This document shows positions 1 through 9,049 of a stretch of DNA of 42,191 nucleotides, one piece after another. Under the pieces are notes generated by a model. It did not search any database. It worked only from the letters and a program-made list of their open reading frames with translations, and was not told the DNA's origin. A program made the position numbers and the translations under genes. The stretch spans positions 68,031-110,221 of the forward strand of contig MGTY01000022.1 of the NCBI GenBank assembly GCA_001799695.1, read 5' to 3'. Each line of letters opens with the position of its first letter. Position 1 is the first letter of the stretch. The DNA comes from Elusimicrobia bacterium GWA2_69_24 (lineage in GTDB: Bacteria > Elusimicrobiota > Elusimicrobia > UBA1565).

Positions 1-2
1 TC

Positions 3-443
3 GAGCTGTTCTGGGAGCTCGAGGGCCGGGTGCCGCTGATCTTCTCGGGCGGCGCGCCCAGGGGCGCGCTCGCTCGCCCGGGCGACCTGGCCCGGCGCTA
101 CGCCCTCAGATTCGGCATCCCGGCGGACGACTTCTGGCTCGAGGGGCAGTCGCGGACCACCTACGAGAGCGGCCTGGCGGTCCGGGCGTTGCTCGACGAG
201 AAGTTTCCCGGCAGGCGGACCCACAGGATCCTGCTGGTGACCTCCGCCTGGCACATGCCGCGCGCCGTCCCTTCCTTCGCGCGCCTGGCCATGGAGGTGG
301 TGCCGGTGCCCTGCGACTTCCGGTCCGGAGCCCAGCGGTTCGGCGTCCGGACGCTGGTGCCGACCTACGAGGCGCTGGCCACGTCGAGCTTTGCGCTCCG
401 CGAGTGGATCGGCCTGGCGGTGTACCGGCTGCGGGGTGCCTGA
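3..443 (+). CDS. DUF218 (YdcF/ElyC-like) protein, 5' end outside the window
   Basis: The frame is open from the first bases, so only the C-terminal 146 or so residues are present. DUF218-family features are visible: an SGG turn near the start, the SRTTYESG segment and the LLVTSAWHMPRA strand-loop, which form the putative active cleft. Members (YdcF, SanA, ElyC) are membrane-anchored and act in envelope or polysaccharide metabolism, with chemistry that is mostly undefined. The stop overlaps the ATG of the polymerase gene (TGATG), so the two are probably co-translated. The family call is fairly secure; the substrate is unknown. Confidence 0.8.
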   Translation, partial: ELFWELEGRVPLIFSGGAPRGALARPGDLARRYALRFGIPADDFWLEGQSRTTYESGLAVRALLDEKFPGRRTHRILLVTSAWHMPRAVPSFARLAMEVVPVPCDFRSGAQRFGVRTLVPTYEALATSSFALREWIGLAVYRLRGA

Positions 444-1756
444 TGAGCACCGTCCCCGTGACACCGAGCGTGCGCGTGCAAGGCGGAACGCTGCTCAGCG
501 TTCCCTCGATGACGGGCACCCAGCTCCTCCGCGGCCTCTGGCTCGGCGTCGGGCTGACGCTGCCCCTGTTCGGGGTGGACTACCTGCGAGTCCACGTCAA
601 CGTGCTCGGCTACATCGCGCTGCCGATGGTGCTACTGGCCATAATCGTCGCCGTCGGAACGGTGATGTGGCTGATGCGGGATCCCGGGCTCCCGCGGCCG
701 CTCGTCGCGCCCGAGTACCGGCCCCTCCTGATCATGGTCTATCTTTTCCTCGCGTGGCATGTCTTCTCGCTCCAGTGGTCCATCGACTACGCGAACGCGC
801 GTCGAGAGGCCATCAAGCTGGCCGTGGCCGCGCTGAGCTTCTGGGGCACGCTCGCGTTCTTCCCCAGAGACCGCAAGCTCTTCGAGGGGATGGCCGGGCT
901 GGCGCTGTGGGCCTCGGCGCTCCTGGTGGCCTACCTCATGTACGTGTACGCGTTCGTGTTCGGAGCCCTGTACCTCGGCACGAATGTCGAGACGCCGGCG
1001 CGGTGGGGACGGAACCAGCTCGCGTGGTATCTGGCCGTCTGCTTCCCCTACGCCGTGCTCTTCCTCCGGCGGACGAGGCGGAAGCTCCTGTCGATGGTGC
1101 CGGTCATGACGCTGCTGGTCGCCATCCTCTACCTCAGCTCGCGCTCGGCGTGGCTGGCGGTGGTCGTTGGACTTTTCTATGCGGCGATTGCCACGTGGCG
1201 GGAGAGCAGAGCAGAGGCGCTCAGGCTGCTGGTGTGGCTCCTCGCCGGCGGGGCCGCGGTGGTGGTGGTGGCCCTCTGGCTGATCACACTCGAGGTGGAC
1301 CTGACCGAGATCGGGCGCAGGTTCGTGTCGATCTACAGTCCCGAGGACGTCCCCGAGCTGCACTCGTACGAAGCCCGGTGGGCCGCGGTCCGGGACTCGG
1401 TGGAGGCGTTCCTCCGGACGCCGCTCGTCGGCGTCGGCTTGGCGAACGCGGCTTACTACGCAGGCCGCCTGACGCACAACGACTACGTCACAGTGCTCAG
1501 CGAGCTGGGGCTCGTCGGCGGGGCTATGTTCCTCGGGGTGCTGCTGTTGATCGCCAGGGAGATATTCCGCTCGCGGCCGCGGGGCCCTCTCGCCCGGTTC
1601 GCGCGCGCCGCCCAGGCGAGCTGGATGAGCATGGTCGTCTACTTCGTGTTCATCAACGTCTACGCGAGCGTCCACTTCTGGCTCTTGACGGCGCTGCTCC
1701 TGATCTCGTGTGAGATCAGCCGGGCCGAGGGCGCGGGGCGGGAGGGGGCGCCCTGA
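443..1756 (+). CDS. O-antigen ligase/polymerase family membrane protein (Wzy/WaaL-like)
   Basis: A 437-residue integral membrane protein with about ten to twelve hydrophobic segments. A large hydrophilic loop near residues 280-350 ends in GVGLANAAYYAG...THNDYVTVLSELG, the Wzy_C/O-antigen-ligase signature with its conserved His in THN. The role is polymerisation of polyprenyl-linked repeat units in the periplasm, or their transfer to an acceptor; sequence alone does not separate the two. I chose the ATG at 443, which overlaps the upstream stop, over a GTG at 404 that would add 13 non-hydrophobic residues. The presence of Wzx-, Wzz- and PGT-type genes in the window favours the Wzy polymerase role. 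The stop overlaps the next ATG. Confidence 0.85.
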   Translation: MSTVPVTPSVRVQGGTLLSVPSMTGTQLLRGLWLGVGLTLPLFGVDYLRVHVNVLGYIALPMVLLAIIVAVGTVMWLMRDPGLPRPLVAPEYRPLLIMVYLFLAWHVFSLQWSIDYANARREAIKLAVAALSFWGTLAFFPRDRKLFEGMAGLALWASALLVAYLMYVYAFVFGALYLGTNVETPARWGRNQLAWYLAVCFPYAVLFLRRTRRKLLSMVPVMTLLVAILYLSSRSAWLAVVVGLFYAAIATWRESRAEALRLLVWLLAGGAAVVVVALWLITLEVDLTEIGRRFVSIYSPEDVPELHSYEARWAAVRDSVEAFLRTPLVGVGLANAAYYAGRLTHNDYVTVLSELGLVGGAMFLGVLLLIAREIFRSRPRGPLARFARAAQASWMSMVVYFVFINVYASVHFWLLTALLLISCEISRAEGAGREGAP

Positions 1757-3687
1757 TGTGCGGGATCGCGGGGATCGCGACGGCCCGGGGCGTCGCCGCC
1801 GAGCTGCCGCGCCTCGACGCGATGCTGCGGCTGATCGAGCACCGGGGGCCGGACGGCCAGGGCGTGTGGAGCGACGCGGTCGTCGGCCTCGGGCACCGGC
1901 GGCTCAGCATCATCGACCTGTCGGACGCGGCCCGTCAGCCGATGCTGGCCGGCGGCCGTTACGTGCTGGTGTTCAACGGCGAGATCCTCAACTACCTCGA
2001 GCTGCGGCGCGAGCTGGAGGAGGCTGGCGTCGCCTTCCGCTCGCGGTCCGACAGCGAGGTGCTGCTGGAGGGATACCGCACGTGGGGCGACGCGGTCGTC
2101 CCGCGGCTGCGCGGCTTCTTCGCGTTCGCGATCTGGGACGCGGCCCGCCGGCGGCTCTTGTGCGCCAGGGACCCCTTCGGCAAGAAGCCGTTCTACTATG
2201 CGGCGGACGGCGCCCGGTTTGTCTTCGCGTCCGAGCCCGAGGCGCTCGTCGCGGGGCTCAGCGGGCGGCCTGAGCCGGACCCGTCCGAGCTGGCCCATTA
2301 CCTCCTCAAGGGGTACTTCCGTCGTGGCCGCTCCGTCTACGCGAAGGTCCGGTGCCTCGACGCGGGACACGTGCTGGAAGTGGAGCCGCTCGAGGGCCTC
2401 GTGCGGGAGCGGCCGTATCGTGACGTGCGATTCGAGCTGGGGTCCGGAGGCGCGGTGTCCTTCGATCTCGCGCGGGAGCAGTGCGGTGGCCTGCTCGAGG
2501 CCGCCGTCGCCCGCCGGCTCCAGAGCGACGTTCCGGTCGGCGTCCTGCTGTCGGGTGGCGTGGACTCGAGCCTCGTCTCGCTCCTGGCGGCGGCGCAGAG
2601 CCCGCGACCGGTGCGGACGTTCGTGGCGACGTTCGAGGAGACGGCCTTCGACGAGGCGCGGTACGCCCGGGAGGTCTCCGCGCGAGCGGGGTCCGTTCAC
2701 GAGGAAATCGCCGTCACGCTGGACGATCCGGCGGTGGCGCTCGCGCGGCTCGTCCGGGCCTACGGCGAGCCGTTCGGCGACGACTCGGCGATCCCGACAC
2801 TGGCCCTGTTTGCGGGCCTCAAGCCCCACGTCAGGGTGGCGCTGACGGGCGACGGCGGCGACGAGGTCTTCGCGGGCTACAAGGACGTGAGGGTCTTCCT
2901 GCTCCGGGCGCGGCTGCGGGGCCTCCTGGGGACCGGTGACCTCGTGCCGTCGTTCCTGGTCGGCCGGTTGGTCCACCACCGCCATCGCCGGCTGCGCGAG
3001 CTCGGGTATGGCGCACTGGCGCTGGGTACGTCGGGCGCCGAGCTGTTCTCCTCCTTGCTGCGGGACGGCTGGACGCGCCGGTGGCGCGAGGCGACCATGC
3101 GTGCCGAGGCTTGGCGCGCGACCGGCGCCGACGAGGTGGACCGCGAGCTGCACGCCCAGTTCCTCGCCGCGGGCCGCACGGACCTGGAGCGCTATCTCAA
3201 CCTCACGCTCGAGCGGCTCACCCAGGGCTTCCTGGTCAAGATCGACCGTGCCTCCATGGCGCACTCGATCGAGGCGCGCTCGCCGTTCCTCGACCTGGAC
3301 CTGTTCGACTGCGTGAGGACACTCCCGGCCGACGTGCTGTTGCACGGCGCCGAGCCGAAGGCGATCCCCAAGAGGCTGCTGGCCGAGCGGCTCACGCGGC
3401 GGTTCGCCCGGCGGCCGAAGATGGGCTTCACGCCGCCGCTTCCGCACTGGCTGCGGCGCCCGGCCACGGCGGCCTGGGTCCAGCGTCGCCTCACGGCGCC
3501 GGAATCGTTCGTCCATCAGCTCTTCCACCCGGAAGGCCTCGAGCGGCTCCTCGAGGCGCACCGGACGGGGGCCGACCACACCGGCCGTCTCTGGAAGCTG
3601 CTCTTTCTCGACGAGTGGCACCGCCAGGCCTACGGCCGGGCGCGGGTCGACGAGGCGCTCACCGTGGCGTCGGAGGGACACGCCTGA
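1756..3687 (+). CDS. asnB: Asparagine synthase (glutamine-hydrolysing)-type amidotransferase
   Basis: 643 residues, full family length. It begins MCGIAGIA, so the class II glutaminase nucleophile Cys2 is present. The N-terminal Ntn domain covers about residues 2-190. The synthetase domain has the ATP-pyrophosphatase P-loop LLSGGVDSS near residue 265, followed by the conserved LTGDGGDEVFAGY and KIDRASMAHSIEARSPFLD segments. Known family chemistry is ATP-dependent amide formation from glutamine. In polysaccharide loci such proteins are thought to amidate uronic or other carboxyl groups, which I infer here from position. It starts at the overlapping ATG (TGATG). Confidence 0.9.
   Translation: MCGIAGIATARGVAAELPRLDAMLRLIEHRGPDGQGVWSDAVVGLGHRRLSIIDLSDAARQPMLAGGRYVLVFNGEILNYLELRRELEEAGVAFRSRSDSEVLLEGYRTWGDAVVPRLRGFFAFAIWDAARRRLLCARDPFGKKPFYYAADGARFVFASEPEALVAGLSGRPEPDPSELAHYLLKGYFRRGRSVYAKVRCLDAGHVLEVEPLEGLVRERPYRDVRFELGSGGAVSFDLAREQCGGLLEAAVARRLQSDVPVGVLLSGGVDSSLVSLLAAAQSPRPVRTFVATFEETAFDEARYAREVSARAGSVHEEIAVTLDDPAVALARLVRAYGEPFGDDSAIPTLALFAGLKPHVRVALTGDGGDEVFAGYKDVRVFLLRARLRGLLGTGDLVPSFLVGRLVHHRHRRLRELGYGALALGTSGAELFSSLLRDGWTRRWREATMRAEAWRATGADEVDRELHAQFLAAGRTDLERYLNLTLERLTQGFLVKIDRASMAHSIEARSPFLDLDLFDCVRTLPADVLLHGAEPKAIPKRLLAERLTRRFARRPKMGFTPPLPHWLRRPATAAWVQRRLTAPESFVHQLFHPEGLERLLEAHRTGADHTGRLWKLLFLDEWHRQAYGRARVDEALTVASEGHA
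3672..3677 (+). promoter_or_regulatory. Shine-Dalgarno GGAGGG placing a CTG start at 3684
   Basis: GGAGGG ends six bases before CTG 3684, an ideal spacing. The only nearby conventional in-frame start is GTG 3699, 21 bases away. No ATG, GTG or TTG occurs in this frame between the ribosome site and 3699. Confidence 0.55.
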
Positions 3688-4904
3688 AGCTCCTGATCGT
3701 GAGCGAGAGCCTGCTCGAGCATGTGGACGGCCACTACTACGCCGTCGACACGTGGGTGCGCCTGCCTCGGCTCCTCGCGGCCCAGGGCGCCCAGGTGACA
3801 CTCTGGGCGCCGGTGCGGAACGGCCGCGTCGTGCCCACGGGCGAGAGCTGGCGGGTGGACCTCGGCGACATGCGGGTCGAGCACCACGATCCGTATGCGC
3901 GCTACGGCGCCTACTATCGCCTCTGGCCGCGCCGCGTCCTGGCGTGGCGGCGCCGCGCCGCGCGTCTGATCGCCGCGCACGATGTCGTCCTCGTGCGCCT
4001 GCCCTCGCCGATGATGTCGCTCGTCACGGCGCTCGTGAACCGCGCGGCGAAGCCGCTGGTGCTGGTCGTCGCGGGCGACAGCCTTGCCCAGTCCGATCGC
4101 ATCCGGGCCAGCCGGGGCCTCGCGCGGCTGGCCTACCGCTGGGCCGTCCGCTGGCTCGTCGGGCAGGAGCGGCGTTGCGCGAGGCGCGCGAGCCTCGTCT
4201 ACGCGTACAGCCGGGAGCTGGAGGAGCGCCACCACGGGAGCGGCGTGCCCGTGCTCCGCATGCGAACGCCGCATTTGCGGCTGGGCGACCTCGTCGAGCG
4301 GGAGGACACGTGCGGCGGCGACGAGGTCCGTCTCCTCCGCGTGTGCTGGCTCTTGCCGAGCAAGGGGATCGAGCCGCTGCTCGACGCCGTGGCGCTCCTG
4401 CGCGCGCGCGGGCGGCGCGTCCGGCTGGAGATCGTGGGCAAGGCCCGCGAGCCCGGCTACCTCGACACGCTGCGCGCGCGCGCCCGGGCCCTCGCCCTCG
4501 AGGGCGTCGTGACCTTCATCGGCTGGGTGCCCTTCGACCGGATGCGCGAGGTGTACTTGCGAAGCGACGTGCAGGTGATCTCCTCGTACGCCGAGGGGAC
4601 CCCGCGGTGCATCGTCGAGGGCGCCGCCCACGGCGTGCCCCTGGTCAGCACTGCGGCCGGCGGCTGCGCCGAGGCGCTCGAGCAGGAGCGCACGGCGCTT
4701 CTCGTTCCCGTCGGCGACGCTCCCGCCCTCGCGGCGGCGGTCGAGCGCGTGGTCGACGACGGCGACCTCAGGCGGAGCCTGATCGCCGAGGGGTACCGGC
4801 TGGCGCGAGGCGCCACGTTCGAGACGATCGGCGTGAAGCTCCTGGACGACCTCGAGCGCCTGATGCGGCGGGCGGACGACGATGCCGTGGCCGCCCGAGG
4901 CTGA
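3684..4904 (+). CDS. Glycosyltransferase family 4 (GT-B fold), probable CTG start
   Basis: 406 residues if read from CTG 3684. The N-terminal domain opens with the typical first strand KLLIVSESLLEH. The C-terminal GT1/GT4 nucleotide-sugar domain has LLRVCWLLPSKGIEPLLDAV, then FIGWVPFDRMREVYLRSDV, then AEGTPRCIVEGAAHGVPLVS with the ExxxxG/E-type donor motif. It transfers an unknown sugar to a lipid-linked intermediate at the cytoplasmic face. Starting at GTG 3699 (401 aa) would delete most of beta-strand 1. The CTG overlaps the asnB stop as CTGA, like the GTGA and ATGA junctions elsewhere in the locus. The family is sure; the sugar is unknown. Confidence 0.88.
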   Translation: MKLLIVSESLLEHVDGHYYAVDTWVRLPRLLAAQGAQVTLWAPVRNGRVVPTGESWRVDLGDMRVEHHDPYARYGAYYRLWPRRVLAWRRRAARLIAAHDVVLVRLPSPMMSLVTALVNRAAKPLVLVVAGDSLAQSDRIRASRGLARLAYRWAVRWLVGQERRCARRASLVYAYSRELEERHHGSGVPVLRMRTPHLRLGDLVEREDTCGGDEVRLLRVCWLLPSKGIEPLLDAVALLRARGRRVRLEIVGKAREPGYLDTLRARARALALEGVVTFIGWVPFDRMREVYLRSDVQVISSYAEGTPRCIVEGAAHGVPLVSTAAGGCAEALEQERTALLVPVGDAPALAAAVERVVDDGDLRRSLIAEGYRLARGATFETIGVKLLDDLERLMRRADDDAVAARG

Positions 4905-5784
4905 GATGCGGCAGCTCGTCGGGCGTGCCGAGGCGCTGGGGTGGGACGAGGCGATGTTCGAGTTCATGCGCACCCGGGTCTCGTCCGGCGCGGGTGTCGT
5001 CGAGGACGAGCGCGTGGCGGACTGGCGCTTTCTCCTCCCGCGCACGGGACGCGACGCGGCGCTGGTCCTCGGGTGCGGGCTCGGGACGGTCCCGGCAGCC
5101 CTGTGCGACATGTTCGCCACGGTCCACGTCGTCGACACGAGCGCGGAGCGTGTCCGGCTGCTGGAACTCCGCGCGTCCGAGCACGGGATCGCCAACCTGG
5201 TCCCGACGCGCGTCGCACGGGGCGGCGCGCTCCCGTTCGCGGCCGAGGGCTTCGATCTGGTCGTGGCGAGATCGAGCGACTGGGAGTTCCGGGCCGCCGG
5301 GGCGGACGGGCGCGGCGCATTCCGCGCCGTCGCGCAGGATGTGCACCGCGTGCTCAAGGAGGGGGGCGGCGCGTACCTCGGGGTCCCCAATCGCCTGAGC
5401 TACGAGCGCCTGCTCCGCCCCTGGACGCCCCGCGACGGGTTCGCGTGCTCGCAGCGAGGCTACCGCCGGATCCTGGCGCAAGCCGGGTTCGCCGAGATCC
5501 GCTTCTACGCCCCGCTCCCGGGTCACGAGGGCATCCCGCTCTTCTACGTGCCGGTGGACGACGGCGCCCTGCTCGAGTACTTCTTCGAGTGCGTGTTCCC
5601 ACTCTTCGACGCCGTCTCGCCCGAGGTCAAACGGCTGTACGCGGTGGAGTACCGGCTCGCGAAGCTTGCCGTCCGGCTCGGCGGCTGGCTCGGGCTGAGG
5701 CCGCTCGCCCGACATCTCGTGCGCGGCTTCGGCATCATCGCCACCCGCGGGCCGCGGCGGGCTCCGTCGCCGGGTGCGCCGTGA
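4882..5784 (+). CDS. Class I SAM-dependent methyltransferase
   Basis: 300 residues. A Rossmann methyltransferase core has motif I as LVLGCGLGTVPAAL (residues about 56-69), motif II acidic residue in VHVVDTS, and a post-III segment VHRVLKEGGGAYLGVPN. The C-terminal part (after about 200) is helical and ends in basic residues, as in methyltransferases of glycan clusters. It could methylate a sugar hydroxyl or a lipid-linked intermediate. ATG 4882 overlaps the glycosyltransferase by 23 nt; ATG 4906, one base after its stop, is an equally possible start giving 292 residues. The next gene overlaps its stop by 4 nt (GTGA). Confidence 0.85.
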   Translation: MPWPPEAEMRQLVGRAEALGWDEAMFEFMRTRVSSGAGVVEDERVADWRFLLPRTGRDAALVLGCGLGTVPAALCDMFATVHVVDTSAERVRLLELRASEHGIANLVPTRVARGGALPFAAEGFDLVVARSSDWEFRAAGADGRGAFRAVAQDVHRVLKEGGGAYLGVPNRLSYERLLRPWTPRDGFACSQRGYRRILAQAGFAEIRFYAPLPGHEGIPLFYVPVDDGALLEYFFECVFPLFDAVSPEVKRLYAVEYRLAKLAVRLGGWLGLRPLARHLVRGFGIIATRGPRRAPSPGAP

Positions 5785-6878
5785 TCGAGACGCTCGGCCG
5801 TCGGCTCCGGGACGAGGTGGACCTCGTCGGCCTGGCCGGGGGGCGGCCGGAGGACATCCGCTACCTGTGCATCCCGGGCTCGGTGGAGGGCGGGACGACG
5901 ACGCTGCTCGGGTTCCTCGGCGGCCAACGGCGGCCCGCGTTCGTCGTGAAGATCCAGCGCGACGCGAGCGAGCGGGAGCTCGTCGAGCGTGAGCGGATGG
6001 TGCTCGACGCGCTGCAGGCGCGCGACGACGAGCTCCGGTCGTCCGTCCCGCGGGTCCTGTTCTGTGGGCCGGTCGGCGGGTTCTGGGTGCTCGTGGAGTC
6101 GATGCTCGAGGGGAGCCCGATGGCCGCGACGCTCTCGGCCGAGGGGTTGCCCGAGCTCGCCGGAGCCAGGCGGGACATGGCGCTCGCCGTCGACTGGCTC
6201 ATCGCCTGCCATCGGGGCGGCGCGGCAGGGCGCGAGGCGCGTACCGGGGACTGGGCGGAGCTGGCGCTGGCGCCGATCGCCGAGTTCCTCGAGGTGTTCG
6301 AGCCATCGCGGGAGGAGCAGTCTTACCTGCAAGACCTCCGCCGGGCCGTCGAGCGGCGGCGCGAGTGCTGGGTGCCGCTCGTGGTCCGTCACGGCGACTT
6401 CTGTCGCCACAACATCTTGCTCTCGGGGCGGCACGGCGAGTGGCGCATCGGCGTGATCGACTGGACCTTCAGCCGACCCGTCGGCCTCCCGCTGCACGAC
6501 CTGGTGTTCTTCCTGGCCACGTACGGCCTGCAGGTCCGCAGGGAGCACGGCGTGGCCGGCCTCGAGCGCATGTTCGAGTCCACCTTCCTCCAGCCCAGCG
6601 CCTACAGCCGGCTCGTCGCCGACTGCCTCGTGCGCTACTGCCGGGCGCTCGGCATCGATCGCTCGCTCGTGCCGGAGCTGTTCGCGACCTGCCTGATCGA
6701 GCAGGCGCTCTTCGAGTACCGGCAGGTCGCGCGGGCGATGGCGCGTGGCCGCGCGCCCCGCTTCGCGATGTTCCTCGCCGCCTGCGAGGAGCGCGGGTAC
6801 CACGAGGCGCCGAAGGCGCAGCTCTGGCGGCGGTTCTTCCGGCGCTTCGCGCACGCGCCGTCGAGGCTCCTCGCATGA
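5781..6878 (+). CDS. Aminoglycoside-phosphotransferase-fold (APH/choline kinase-like) phosphotransferase
   Basis: 365 residues from GTG 5781. An N-lobe with FVVKIQRDASERELVERE carries the ATP-binding Lys and Glu. The C-lobe has the Brenner-type catalytic loop VVRHGDFCRHNILL and the metal-binding VIDWTF motif. Known members phosphorylate small hydroxyl substrates: antibiotics, choline, homoserine, sugars. Resistance is unlikely in this setting. A sugar or alcohol phosphate (for example for a phospho-linked substituent) is a reasonable inference. It is tightly coupled on both sides (GTGA at its start, ATGA at its end), suggesting coordinated expression with the methyltransferase and the double glycosyltransferase. 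Confidence 0.85.
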   Translation: MIETLGRRLRDEVDLVGLAGGRPEDIRYLCIPGSVEGGTTTLLGFLGGQRRPAFVVKIQRDASERELVERERMVLDALQARDDELRSSVPRVLFCGPVGGFWVLVESMLEGSPMAATLSAEGLPELAGARRDMALAVDWLIACHRGGAAGREARTGDWAELALAPIAEFLEVFEPSREEQSYLQDLRRAVERRRECWVPLVVRHGDFCRHNILLSGRHGEWRIGVIDWTFSRPVGLPLHDLVFFLATYGLQVRREHGVAGLERMFESTFLQPSAYSRLVADCLVRYCRALGIDRSLVPELFATCLIEQALFEYRQVARAMARGRAPRFAMFLAACEERGYHEAPKAQLWRRFFRRFAHAPSRLLA

Positions 6879-9049
6879 CGCCGTTCGTCTCGGTTATCAT
6901 CCCGTGCCGCAACGAGCGGCAGTTCATCGGCCGCTGCCTGGAGGCGATCCTGGCCAACGACTACCCGTCGGACCGACTCGAGGTGCTGGTGGTCGACGGC
7001 ATGAGCCAGGACGGCACCCGGGACGTCGTCGATCGACACCGGGCCGGGCATCCATCGGTCAGGCTGTACGACAACCCGAAGAGGACCATCCCCTGCGCCC
7101 TGAACCTCGGACTGGCGAACGCGAAGGGCGACGTGATTATCCGGATGGACGCCCACGCGGTGTGCCCGAAGCACTACATCTCCGAGTGTGTCCGCTACCT
7201 CGACGAGCGCGGCGTGGACTGCGTGGGCGGGCGGCTGCTGACGCTGCCGAGGATTCCGACGCTCGTGGGAAAGGCGATCGCGACCGCGATGTCCGTGCCG
7301 TTCGGCGTCGGTAACTCGAACTTCCGGGTCGCGCCCCCGGGCGGCGGCGACGCCCCGCGTCTCGTGGACACCGTCCTGTTCGGATGCTGGCGCCGCGAGC
7401 TGTTCGATCGGATCGGGCGCTGGAACGAGGCGCTCGCGCGAAGCGAGGACGTGGAGTTCAGTCGGCGGCTGGCGGGGCGGGGCGGCAAGATGCTCATGGT
7501 GCCGTCGCTCGTGTGCCATTACTATGCGCGGTCCGATCTGACGTCGGTGGCCCGGCACGCCTTCGTGAACGGGCGCTGGGCCGTGCTTCCGTTCAGGTAC
7601 GCGCGCGGTATCCCGGTGTCCGTGCGGCATCTCGTGCCCCTCGCCCTCGTCGCCGCGCTCTTGACGTCGGGCCTCCTCGCCCTTGTCGCGCGTCCCTTCG
7701 GGCTCCTGTTCGGGGCGGTGGTCGGGGCGTACACGCTGGCGAACTTGGTCGCCTCCGCCACGATCGCCGCGCGGGAACGGGATCCTCGCTACCTGGCGGT
7801 CATGCCCCTGGTCTTCGGTGCCCTGCACCTGTCGTACGGCCTCGGCTCCCTGGCCGCCCTGGCGGAAGTGGCGTGGGGAGGGCGGCGCCTGGCGTCGGAG
7901 TCGGCCGAGGGCGTTGGCGCGGCGGCCGTGGCGACCCGCGACCGGCGCCGCCCCGCGGACGCGCCGCTCCCCGTCGTGTCCATCGTGATCCCGTGCCGCA
8001 ACGAGGAGCGCTACATCGCGCGATGCCTCGATTCCATCGAGGAGAACGAGTACCCCAAGGAGAGGCTCGAGGTGCTCGTGGTCGACGGCATGAGCGAGGA
8101 CGGCACCCGGGCGGTCCTCGAGGACTACCGGCGGCGCCGCCCGTATCTCAGGATCCTCGACAACCCGCGCCGCGAGCAGCAGATCGCGCTGAACATCGCG
8201 ATCACTCACGCGTCCGGCGACATCATCATGCGGATGGACGCGCACAGCACCTACGCGCGCAATTACATCTCCGAGTGCGTCAGGGCGCTGGACGAGTACC
8301 CGGCGGACAACGTCGGCGGGCGCTGGATCACGGTGTCCCGCGACGAGACGCTCGTGGGCCGGGCGATCTGTTTCGCCACCTCGGTCGCCTTCGGCGTCGG
8401 CAACGCGTACTACCGGCTGACGCGCCTGAGCGGGCAGGGGCCCGTGCTCGCCACGCCGAGGTGGGAGATCAACGTCGCCTACTTCTGCTGCCGGCGGGAG
8501 GTCTTCGACACGATCGGCCTGTTCAACGAGCATCTGGACCGGAGCGAGGATCTTGACTTCCGGTGGAGACTGCGACGGGCCGGCTACCGGACGCTCTTCG
8601 TCCCCAGCATCGAGTGTCACTACCTGATGCGGACCCGGTACGTCGAGTTCGTGACGCACATGTTCCGGAACGGCATGTGGGTGCTCCTGCCGCTGAACCA
8701 CGTGCCGAACTTCCCGGTCTCCGTGCGGCACGTCGTTCCGCTGTGCTTCGTGCTCTCGGTGGCGGCGGGAGCGGTCCTGTCGTTCGTGAGCCCGGTCGGG
8801 CTTCGCGTGCTCGCGCTCGTGCTCGGCAGCTACGCGTTGCTCAACACGTACGTCTCGCTGCGCATCGCCGTCCGCGAGCGAGACCCGAGGTACGCGCTGG
8901 TGCTGCCGTTGATCTTCCTGTCCCTGCACCTGGCGTACGGCCTGGGCTCGATCGTCGGGCTCGCGCGGATCGTCTGGAGGCGGCTGGGCGGGCTCTGGCA
9001 GCGGACACGGAGCGCGCCGGCCCCGGGACGGCCGGCGAGTCGTGCATGA
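6875..9049 (+). CDS. Fused tandem pair of ExoA-like family 2 glycosyltransferases
   Basis: 724 residues containing two homologous GT2 units in one open frame. Unit 1 (about 1-345) and unit 2 (about 365-710) each have VS(I/V)(I/V)IPCRNE, LEVLVVDGMS, an (I/M)RMDAH metal site (the DxD-type Asp), a SED acidic motif, and a C-terminal block of two to three membrane segments beginning (P)VSVRH(L/V)VPL. The units are joined by an Arg/Ala-rich linker near residues 345-362. ExoA-type enzymes add a beta-linked sugar to lipid-linked succinoglycan precursors, and usually one unit is one protein of 330 or so residues. The two units may add consecutive sugars. ATG 6875 overlaps the upstream stop. Confidence 0.92.
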   Translation: MTPFVSVIIPCRNERQFIGRCLEAILANDYPSDRLEVLVVDGMSQDGTRDVVDRHRAGHPSVRLYDNPKRTIPCALNLGLANAKGDVIIRMDAHAVCPKHYISECVRYLDERGVDCVGGRLLTLPRIPTLVGKAIATAMSVPFGVGNSNFRVAPPGGGDAPRLVDTVLFGCWRRELFDRIGRWNEALARSEDVEFSRRLAGRGGKMLMVPSLVCHYYARSDLTSVARHAFVNGRWAVLPFRYARGIPVSVRHLVPLALVAALLTSGLLALVARPFGLLFGAVVGAYTLANLVASATIAARERDPRYLAVMPLVFGALHLSYGLGSLAALAEVAWGGRRLASESAEGVGAAAVATRDRRRPADAPLPVVSIVIPCRNEERYIARCLDSIEENEYPKERLEVLVVDGMSEDGTRAVLEDYRRRRPYLRILDNPRREQQIALNIAITHASGDIIMRMDAHSTYARNYISECVRALDEYPADNVGGRWITVSRDETLVGRAICFATSVAFGVGNAYYRLTRLSGQGPVLATPRWEINVAYFCCRREVFDTIGLFNEHLDRSEDLDFRWRLRRAGYRTLFVPSIECHYLMRTRYVEFVTHMFRNGMWVLLPLNHVPNFPVSVRHVVPLCFVLSVAAGAVLSFVSPVGLRVLALVLGSYALLNTYVSLRIAVRERDPRYALVLPLIFLSLHLAYGLGSIVGLARIVWRRLGGLWQRTRSAPAPGRPASRA

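Noticed and set aside
1660-3801. A 713-codon open frame on the minus strand
   Set aside because: It is antisense to asnB, is rich in Arg/Pro/Gly/Glu with no domain, and results from GC-biased third positions.
5781-6878. Antibiotic-resistance phosphotransferase
   Set aside because: Fold matches APH, but it is embedded in and translationally coupled to a glycan operon.
6635-8929. A 764-codon minus-strand frame across the glycosyltransferase fusion
   Set aside because: The plus strand encodes clear GT2 motifs; the antisense product has no recognisable features.
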